The notes beneath the pieces were generated by a model. It did not search any database. It saw only the letters and a program-made list of their open reading frames with translations, and had not been told where the DNA came from. The position numbers and the translations under genes are program-made. 8,764 nt of DNA from assembly GCA_030632095.1 (NCBI GenBank), contig DAOVJU010000113.1:1-8764 (forward strand), read 5' to 3'. The DNA is from Chlorobiota bacterium. Its GTDB lineage: Bacteria; Bacteroidota; Bacteroidia; Bacteroidales; B39-G9. Shown one piece after another: positions 1-6,600 of this stretch (position 1 is the first letter of the stretch; every line of letters starts with the position of its first letter).

Positions 1-339
1 ATTTTTTTTAAAAAATCCCTTATCTAAAGCTTCATTTCTTAATGCAATATTTTTTTCATTAACCTCATACGAATGCAACAACCAGGCGGGAATACCATGC
101 TTTTCTATCATGCTATCTGTCTTAACTTTTGGGTATTTAATGTTAAAATTCCGAACTTCATCACAATGATCTTTAAATGTATAATTAATTATATAATCTC
201 CATTTTCAACACTTGTATTGATCTTAACATGCTCGTTTTTTTTATACCTGGCCTGTGAAAAAACAGAAGTAAAAGAAATGATAGTTAATAATATGAAGAC
301 AATATTCTTTGGGAAAGTATTTAATGTTACCATAAACAT
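1..339 (-). CDS. Secreted protein of unknown function, 3' end cut off by the window edge
   Basis: A minus-strand frame is open from ATG at 339 (or the in-frame ATG at 333) to the left edge, giving 113 residues without a stop. The N-terminus is a clear Sec signal peptide: a short basic region (FPKN), a hydrophobic core (IVFILLTIISFTSVF) and a probable cleavage after SQA near residue 29. The mature part is hydrophilic and begins ARYKKNEHVKINTSVENGDY; later it has KHGIPAWLLHSYEVNEKN. I do not recognise a family. It starts 46 bases after the stop of the nucleoside hydrolase-FmdE gene in the same direction, with no evident terminator between them, so it is probably the third gene of the nikR operon. 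No Shine-Dalgarno is visible, as is usual in Bacteroidetes. The signal peptide and open frame are seen directly; operon membership is inference. Confidence 0.7.
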   Translation of the reverse strand, partial: MFMVTLNTFPKNIVFILLTIISFTSVFSQARYKKNEHVKINTSVENGDYIINYTFKDHCDEVRNFNIKYPKVKTDSMIEKHGIPAWLLHSYEVNEKNIALRNEALDKGFFKKN

Positions 340-385
340 TAATTTAAAATTTATAATTAAATTAAAATTGCACTGGCACACCATG

Positions 386-1858
386 TTATCTTGTAACTTC
401 AAATATTTCATTCCTGCTCCATTCTTTCCAGTATTGTATTCCAAGGCTTCTAATAAGTTTCCAGTATCCGTCGGTTAGCATTCCGTATTTTACAATTCCA
501 TCATTAATATCTTTTTGAATTTGCTCGCGGTATTTTTCTTTTAATCTTATTGTGATTGTATCATTTTCATGGATAAAGATCACAGACGGAATAAGCACAG
601 TATCATTAACCAAAGAAATTGTTCCATGTCCAAAAGTAGCTCCTGTACTAACTTGCAAACCATCATTTATGCATCCAAGCGGGGGAACATTTCCCGCGTA
701 AGATTTCACTTTAAGTTCATCACGGTTTGCATTTAAAGTTTCCATAGCCATCAGTCCCATTTTAGCTCCAATGATGGAATAAATTCCCAAATGCCCATGA
801 ATCTCATTTGTTAAGACACAAAATTCCCATTCCAATGTTCCATGTTTTTCAACTATTTCATTCATGTTTTCCTTAATATCGCTTCTATATAAATCAGGAT
901 TTAATGGAAAACGTTCAAAAACAATATTTTTATTAATAACATAATTACCCGATAAAATATTGATTATTTTTTCCTTAACAACAGCAAGCTGATATTCAAC
1001 ATTATAATGAACTGAAGGATTTCGCACATCGAATTTTATATTAAATAATTCAGCATATAAATAATAAACAATAAGCAAATCATCGTAAACAGGCAGACAG
1101 CCATTTTTCAGTTTTTCAAAGAAAAAAGGTGTGCGGTGAGCACTTGCTATCGTTTGTGCATACCTGGTATTTACTTCTTCAACTAATTTCAAGAATTCCA
1201 AATCTAAACAAGCATTCTGTTTATCCAGATTCGAAAGTATTATAATTTCTAAGTCAGAATTTATAATAAATTCAGCAGCATGTTCATCCCTCTGATAATT
1301 GAACCCCGATGTATAATCTAAAAATCGATTGTACCAGATTATCTTTTTAATATTTTTTTTAATTTCAGGGGACATTGAAATTGCATCATAAATATTAGTT
1401 AAAGGTCCTAAGCATACTAATACCACAGGCACATCCGACTGCTTGATATTATCAGTTAAAAGTACATGGGCATCAGGAGCTGTTTTTATCATATTATTAC
1501 TACAATCACCCCAGGGAACTTTCTTACATTTTTCTCTATGCCTTGGATAGTCTTTTTCAACCCTTCTGCCAACTGCAACAGGTATATTATTTCGTTCAAA
1601 TGAACACAGCATCTGGTTTACCTTTATACCTCCCTCTTCCGGTGATAATATTCCATCTGAAGTAGTGATAGCCAGAATATTTAATTCATTTACCGCTAAG
1701 AACATGCTTACTGCTCTTAAATCATCTATTGCTGCATCTGTATCAATTAAAACCGGGCTTAGTATTTTGTTTTCCTGACCACAGATTATTGCACTATGAA
1801 GAACCAAAAAGAAAACAAATAGCAGAATTGTCATTAAATAATATATTCCTGTTTTCAT
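386..1858 (-). CDS. Exported fusion protein: nucleoside hydrolase domain plus FmdE-like domain
   Basis: 490 residues. Residues 1-28 are a signal peptide (MKTGIYYL, then a hydrophobic stretch ending near CGQ). Residues about 33-275 resemble inosine-uridine nucleoside hydrolases, which cut nucleosides into base and ribose: the calcium-binding motif is D39-T-D41 with D45-D46, GPLTNI is at 151-156, a GFNYQRDEHAAEF block at 185-197 corresponds to the family's EFN...DPEAA region, and D259-D260 fits the late metal-binding Asp. The His usually preceding that Asp appears to be Tyr258, so activity may be altered. Residues about 334-490 resemble FmdE (formylmethanofuran dehydrogenase subunit E): HGHLG at 354-358, GCINDGLQVSTGATFGHG at 395-412, and a C-terminal YWKLIR...YWKEW tail. 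Two cysteines I expect in classical FmdE (CPG after HxH, and TGCT) are absent. The ATG lies 8 bases after the nikR stop, so the two are probably co-transcribed. Substrate unknown; periplasmic location inferred. Confidence 0.85.
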   Translation of the reverse strand: MKTGIYYLMTILLFVFFLVLHSAIICGQENKILSPVLIDTDAAIDDLRAVSMFLAVNELNILAITTSDGILSPEEGGIKVNQMLCSFERNNIPVAVGRRVEKDYPRHREKCKKVPWGDCSNNMIKTAPDAHVLLTDNIKQSDVPVVLVCLGPLTNIYDAISMSPEIKKNIKKIIWYNRFLDYTSGFNYQRDEHAAEFIINSDLEIIILSNLDKQNACLDLEFLKLVEEVNTRYAQTIASAHRTPFFFEKLKNGCLPVYDDLLIVYYLYAELFNIKFDVRNPSVHYNVEYQLAVVKEKIINILSGNYVINKNIVFERFPLNPDLYRSDIKENMNEIVEKHGTLEWEFCVLTNEIHGHLGIYSIIGAKMGLMAMETLNANRDELKVKSYAGNVPPLGCINDGLQVSTGATFGHGTISLVNDTVLIPSVIFIHENDTITIRLKEKYREQIQKDINDGIVKYGMLTDGYWKLIRSLGIQYWKEWSRNEIFEVTR

Positions 1859-1866
1859 TGTTGATA

Positions 1867-2268
1867 CTAATCTTTTGTTGTCATTACCAATTTTCCGTGA
1901 TGAATTCCTTTTATAGATATTAGCTTTTCTGAAAGTGCTTTTAGTTCAGCAGCTTTGCCTTTTACTAAAATTGATTCCAAACAATTATGATGATCTAAAT
2001 GCACATGCTGAACAGATATTATAATATTATGATAATTATGCTGTATATCAGTAGATTTATTTTGTACTTCGCGTTTATGATGATCGTAAACTATAACTAT
2101 AGCTCCGGCAACATCCTCATTTTCTTCCCATTTTTCCTCTACAAGATTCTTTTTAATTAAAAACCTTATAGCTTGTGAACGGTTAGGAAACTGGTTTTTT
2201 TTGACAAAATTATCAAGTGCTTTCAGCAAGTTTTCCTCCAGTGAAACTCCAAACCTTTTCAATAACAT
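1867..2268 (-). CDS. nikR: Nickel-responsive transcriptional regulator NikR
   Basis: 133 residues, the normal family length. Residues 1-45 form a ribbon-helix-helix DNA-binding domain (KRFGVSLEENLLKALDNFV, then NRSQAIRFLIKK). Residues about 53-130 are the ACT-like nickel-sensing domain. The four nickel ligands of the E. coli protein (H76, H87, H89, C95) align one residue later here: H77, H88, H90 and C96 in QHNYH...HVHLDHHNC, so nickel binding should be intact. The closing GIHHGKLVMT block is also typical. NikR binds DNA as a nickel-loaded tetramer and usually represses nickel uptake genes. It is the first gene of a minus-strand operon with the nucleoside hydrolase-FmdE gene 8 bases downstream, and it is divergent from a putative nickel permease, so it probably controls both and itself. 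No Shine-Dalgarno is seen before the ATG at 2268. Confidence 0.95.
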   Translation of the reverse strand: MLLKRFGVSLEENLLKALDNFVKKNQFPNRSQAIRFLIKKNLVEEKWEENEDVAGAIVIVYDHHKREVQNKSTDIQHNYHNIIISVQHVHLDHHNCLESILVKGKAAELKALSEKLISIKGIHHGKLVMTTKD

Positions 2269-2295
2269 ATTAACACGTTTTTAAAATTCGTAACA

Positions 2296-2321
2296 CAAAT
2301 ATATAAATTTTATTATATTTG
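2296..2321. promoter_or_regulatory. Back-to-back divergent promoters forming an inverted repeat; candidate NikR operator
   Basis: CAAATATA at 2296-2303 and TATATTTG at 2314-2321 are perfect 8-base inverted repeats separated by 10 bases. Each arm, read outward, matches the Bacteroidetes -7 consensus TAnnTTTG exactly: the right arm faces the permease gene and the left arm faces nikR. Start sites about 6 bases further out would lie near 2328 (plus) and 2290 (minus), leaving leaders of about 20 bases each. No good TTTG -33 box is seen for either. The symmetry fits binding by a symmetric regulator such as NikR. The sequence match is direct; promoter use and NikR binding are inference. A direct repeat TAACAC at 2271 and 2291 lies in the nikR leader region. 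Confidence 0.6.
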
Positions 2322-2347
2322 AATTGAGATATTTTAAAACACAAATT

Positions 2348-3058
2348 ATGGAACAAGAAATCTCAATTTTAATTCTCACTGCAATAACTATCGGGTTTGT
2401 TCATACCATTTTAGGTCCTGATCATTACCTGCCTTTTATTGTATTGGCTAAAGCAAGAAACTGGAGCCGTATGAAAACAAGCATTATAACTGTTATTTGT
2501 GGACTAGGACATGTTGGTAGCAGTATTTTGTTTGGGATTATTGGGATTATTTTTGGAATAGGTGTAAACAGACTTGAACTTTTTGAATCCTTCAGGGGCA
2601 ATCTTGCAGCGTGGCTATTTATAGCATTTGGCCTGACTTATTTAATTTGGGGAATTAAAAAAGCTATAAAAAATGAACCCCATAAACATATTCACTACCA
2701 TAGTAATGGAACAAAACATGTTCATGAACATACTCATCATGAAGAGCATGCACATATACATGAAGTAAAAAACAAAAGCATTACGCCCTGGGCTTTGTTT
2801 ATCATTTTTGTTTTAGGACCATGTGAACCATTAATTCCAATATTAATGTATCCCGCAGCAAAAAGCAGCATTACAGGATTAATAGTTGTTGCCGGAACTT
2901 TCTCATTAATAACCATAGCTACAATGCTATCAATAGTTTTAATTACTTCTTACGGAATTAACCTTGCCAATTTTGGAAAACTGGAAAAATACACACATGC
3001 AATTGCCGGTTTAACCATTTTATTTAGTGGAATAGGAATTCAGTTTTTAGGATTGTAA
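2348..3058 (+). CDS. UreH/NicO-type metal permease (probable nickel or cobalt transport)
   Basis: 236 residues from ATG 2348. About six membrane helices are visible (near residues 5-23, 46-73, 86-103, 146-170, 174-200 and 216-234). Helix 1 carries H19-T-I-L-G-P-D25-H26, the spaced His...Asp-His signature of the nickel/cobalt transporter superfamily, followed by GLGH at 52-55; the second half has LGPCEPLIPILMYP at 156-169, typical of UreH-like proteins. Between helices 3 and 4 a hydrophilic loop (112-138) contains 12 histidines, a likely metal-binding segment. Divergent from nikR with a shared 79-base promoter region, so nickel is the most likely substrate and NikR repression likely. The frame is open upstream to TTG 2324, but the predicted transcription start near 2328 lies downstream of that codon, so ATG 2348 is preferred. 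Cobalt or another metal remains possible. Confidence 0.85.
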   Translation: MEQEISILILTAITIGFVHTILGPDHYLPFIVLAKARNWSRMKTSIITVICGLGHVGSSILFGIIGIIFGIGVNRLELFESFRGNLAAWLFIAFGLTYLIWGIKKAIKNEPHKHIHYHSNGTKHVHEHTHHEEHAHIHEVKNKSITPWALFIIFVLGPCEPLIPILMYPAAKSSITGLIVVAGTFSLITIATMLSIVLITSYGINLANFGKLEKYTHAIAGLTILFSGIGIQFLGL

Positions 3059-3127
3059 TTTCTACCTAAGTTAAACGGTATGAGTGTAATGAAATAGCGC
3101 TTTACTTAAGTATAACCCCGGCTTAGA

Positions 3128-3172
3128 AATTGTTGCATTTCACCAAACGGGTTTGATGAAATGTCTACAATT
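3128..3172. repeat. Long imperfect inverted repeat (hairpin)
   Basis: The left arm starts AATTGT at 3128 and continues with CATTTCACCAAAC at 3136-3148; the right arm is GTTTGATGAAATG at 3151-3163 followed by TCT and ACAATT at 3167-3172. The inner 13-base arms match except for one position and are separated by only two bases; the outer 6-base arms match perfectly after a small internal bulge. It lies 70 bases past the permease stop. There is no U-run on either side, so a simple intrinsic terminator is not supported. Confidence 0.65.
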
Positions 3173-3181
3173 ACTTAGTCG

Positions 3182-3200
3182 TTGAGCGAAAATCGTTCAA
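3182..3200. repeat. Short hairpin TTGAGCGA-AAA-TCGTTCAA
   Basis: Arms of 8 bases at 3182-3189 and 3193-3200 pair with one G-T wobble around an AAA loop. It follows the large hairpin at 3128-3172 by nine bases, so the two could form adjacent stems of a single RNA. Confidence 0.5.
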
Positions 3201-3373
3201 TTTGGGTTCTATATTCAGGTTGAACTTTTAAAACTTACTGTTCTAGCCCGAATAATGCAGGTGAGCTTTTATGGCTTTTTAACACAAGATGTTTACCGGC
3301 AAGCGGATACCTTTCAAACAGGTTTATGGTTTTCAGGAACTTCATTTAACAACTATTAAATAAATTAATTATA

Positions 3374-3390
3374 TTTAAGGTAACCTTAAA
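3374..3390. promoter_or_regulatory. Perfect palindrome, candidate operator
   Basis: TTTAAGGT-A-ACCTTAAA is a perfect 8-base inverted repeat about a single central base. It lies about 240 bases before the preferred kinase start. The odd-length dyad suits a dimeric DNA-binding protein better than a terminator. No regulator is assigned. Confidence 0.45.
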
Positions 3391-3396
3391 AACAGA

Positions 3397-3418
3397 TTCT
3401 TCGTTATATTACGAAGAA
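3397..3418. repeat. Perfect 8-base inverted repeat (hairpin)
   Basis: TTCTTCGT at 3397-3404 and ACGAAGAA at 3411-3418 pair perfectly around a 6-base loop TATATT. It starts six bases after the palindrome at 3374-3390. There is no downstream T-run on the plus strand. Confidence 0.55.
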
Positions 3419-3596
3419 AGCCTTCACTAATAATGTGATAAAACATAAGTAAATATTACCGTTTTGATAGCCCGTAGGTGATTTTTAAGACAATATTTAA
3501 CCTTGTTAACCCTGCAAACTTGTGAGCGGTAGTTTAAATACGGGAAGTGACTAATTCATGTATTCTAATGAACATATCAATCAAGTGGTATGAACA

Positions 3597-3684
3597 CCAG
3601 AGCAAGCTCTGGACTCTATTCAGCAGCAAGATGCGGAGAATTAAATTCAATCTTCTTGTTCGCCGTAGCGGAAGCGAAGGCGGA
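3597..3684. repeat. GC-rich hairpin block, probable dispersed repeat
   Basis: CCAGAGC-AA-GCTCTGG at 3597-3612 is a perfect 7-base inverted repeat. About 50 bases on, CGCCGTAGC-GGAA-GCGAAGGCG at 3661-3682 is a partial GC-rich inverted repeat. Both are much richer in G and C than the surrounding DNA and resemble the short hairpin repeats scattered between genes in many Bacteroidetes genomes (from memory, not a search). The block overlaps the 5' end of the kinase frame and ends where that protein's signal peptide sequence begins. Confidence 0.45.
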
Positions 3685-6600
3685 TTAAAATATATTTATT
3701 CTATATTTTTTATTAGTTTACTTTCCGGCTTTGTATATAGCCAGGATAATATAAAATTTGAACATATTACAGTTGAACAAGACTTATCAAATGGCACGGT
3801 ATATTCAATAGCCCAGGATAAAAAAGGATTTATATGGTTTGGAACCCCTGACGGGCTTAATAAATACGATGGCTATAGTTTTAAAGTATATTATCACAAT
3901 CCTCAAAATCCTTTTTCGATCTCGAACAACAATGCAGGTAACATATTTATCGACAATTCGGGTTATATCTGGATAGGCACCTGGGGTGGCGGATTGAATA
4001 AATTTGACCCTAAAACCGAGAAGTTCATTCATTATCTGCCCGATGCTGAGAATCCTAACAGTATTAGCGATATCCGTATTCAATCTATTTATGAAGACAG
4101 GTTTGGCATTCTTTGGTTTGGATCATATGAGTCCGGGTTAAACAAGCTAATAACGGGTAAAAGTAAAGAACCTGGGCATGATACAGCAAAATTCATCCAT
4201 TATCAGCATATTGCTGATAATCCAAATAGCCTTAGTAATAACCGTATCTGGTCAATAAAAGAGGACCAGCAAGGACATTTATGGATTGCAACAAGCAATG
4301 GGCTTAACCGTTTTGATCATCAAACAGGGCAATTTATACGTTATTTCCATGATCCTGACAATCAAAACAGTCTTAGTAATAATGTTATTCGTTCACTCCA
4401 TTTATCCCCATCAGGAACTTTTTGGATTGGTACACAGAATGGATTAAACAGGTTCAATCCTGAAAATAAAACATTTACACGCTATTTTTATGATGAAAAG
4501 CAAGAAAATAAGTTTGGTAAAAATACAATTACATCAATTATTGAAGGTTCAAATAAAATATTATGGATTGGCACTGCCGATGGATTGTATCGCTTTAACC
4601 CAAAATCTGAAATATTTACCCGCTTTTTACACTCGCCAAAAAACCCTTATAGTTTAAGTGCCAATGAAATCAGGTGTTTATTTGAAGATGTGTCTGGAAA
4701 TATTTGGATTGGAACTTTAGGTGCAGGTATTAATAAATTCAATAACAAGCCTAAAAATATTCGTCATTATTCATATAATCCGGACAACCCAAATAGTTTG
4801 AGCCATAATAAGGTCTGGTGTATTTATGAAGACAGTAAAAACAATCTTTGGATTGGCACTCGCGGGGGCCTCAATAAACTTGCCAGGAAAAAAGTTGAAG
4901 GAACTGATTATTACAAAGAAGAGTTTACACATTACAATCATGATGCAGATAACCCGAATAGTTTGAGCCACAATGAAATCTGGTGTATTTACGAAGACAG
5001 TAAAAACAATCTTTGGATTGGCACCCGTAGTGGTGGCCTTAATAAATTTGACCGGGCCACGGGGATATTTTCTCATTATCTTCATGACCCTGTCGATCCA
5101 AATAGTTTAAGCCGTATGGGGATCCGTTCGATTTACGAAGATAGTTCAGGGACCTTTTGGATTGGTTCATACACGGGAGGCCTCTGTATTTTTAACAGGG
5201 ATACCGAACAACTCACTCGCTTTCAACATAACCCTGACGATAAGAATAGCTTGAGCCATAACGAAGTCTGGTGCATATTTGAAGACCATTCAGGTTCACT
5301 TTGGATTGGAACAGGTAATGGATTGAACCAATTTAACAAAACAACACAAAAATTTGAATACTATAACTATGCTCAGGATAATCCCGATAACTTACAAATA
5401 AACAGGATATTTTATATTCACGAGGATAAATCAGGGATTTTATGGATTGGAACTGACTGGGGGTTGCACAAATTTAACCGGTTCACAAAGAAATTCACGC
5501 CTTTTTTTAAAAGCGACGGGCTTCCTAACAACAGGATACTATGCATATTAAGTGATAATGACGAAAACCTCTGGTTAAGCACTAATAAAGGGATATCAAA
5601 ATTTAACCCTAATACCGAAACATTTAAAAACTATGGTATTGATGATGCCTTACAAGGTATGGAATTTTCTTCCAGGGCTTGTTTAAAAAATAAGCACGGG
5701 CAAATGTTTTTTGGCGGGGGAAATGGATTTAATAGTTTCTACCCGAACAGCATTGAGGATAACAAGAATATTCCTTCTATTGTAATTACTGATTTTAAAA
5801 TATTCAACAAATCGCAACAGGTAGGAACAAATAACGAATCGCCATTACATCAACCAATTACCCGAACAAACGAGATAGAGCTCTCTCATAAAGATTATGT
5901 TTTTTCTTTTGATTTTGCTGCCCTTGATTATGTTTGCCCCGCACAAAACAAATACGCGTATAAAATGGAAGGTTTTGATGAAAACTGGATTTATACAGAT
6001 GCCAATAAACGGTTTGCCCATTATTCAAACCTGTTACCCGGGAAATATATTTTCAGGGTAAAAGGTTCAAATAATGACGATGTATGGAATAATGAGGGTA
6101 CTTCAATTAAAATAACACTAGTACCACCATTCTGGAAGACATGGTGGTTTCGAATATTACTAGTGGTTTCAATAACCGGTATTGTTTTCTCGTGGTATAA
6201 AAGCCGGATCAGAACAATAAAGGTACAGAAAGAAAAACTCGAAAGCCAGGTGATTGAAAGAACAAGGGAGTTGCAAAAGGCAAAAAAGAAAGCAGAAGAA
6301 GCAGACCGGTTAAAATCAGCTTTTCTGGCAAATATGTCACACGAAATACGTACCCCTATGAATGCAATCCTTGGGTTTTCAGAACTACTTGCAAGCCCCG
6401 ACCTCAAAATTGACAAAAAGAATACATTCATTGATATTATAAATGCTAACGGGACAGCGCTATTAAATTTAATTGACGATATTATCGACATTTCAAAAAT
6501 AGAAGCACAACAGATTAAAATTCACAAAAAAGATTGTGATATTAACAAAATCATGCATGATTTGTATACGTTTTACAGTAACGATATCAGGTCTAAAGAA

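Larger units (their letters stand above)
3059..3630. other. Long gene-poor region rich in inverted repeats
   Basis: No convincing protein gene is seen between the permease stop and the kinase start. The stretch holds several inverted repeats, listed separately, plus a 10-base palindrome TACTTAAGTA at 3103-3112 and TTAAC-CTT-GTTAA at 3497-3509. The only short frame with a normal composition is 36 codons on the minus strand (ATG at 3345, stop at 3235-3237; begins MKFLKTINLFERYPL); I cannot assign it. No exact TAnnTTTG promoter motif for the kinase was found. The region may hold a structured RNA, regulatory sites for the kinase gene, or remains of an inserted element. Confidence 0.5.

Noticed and set aside
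73..478. Plus-strand frames at 73-258 and 218-478
   Set aside because: They lie antisense to the secreted protein gene and the end of the fusion gene, and look like translated AT-rich complement with no domain.
1775..1785. Lipobox at Cys26 of the fusion protein
   Set aside because: AIIC does not fit the usual small residue before Cys, so ordinary signal peptidase I export is preferred.
2324..2347. Earlier TTG start for the permease
   Set aside because: It would lie upstream of the transcription start predicted from the TAnnTTTG element, and the added residues are not membrane-like; ATG 2348 is better.
4771..5085. Antisense frames opposite the kinase (3805-4083, 4771-5085, 6021-6491, 6731-6989, 7128-7343)
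   Set aside because: All are complements of a strongly supported coding region and show no motif or start signal of their own.
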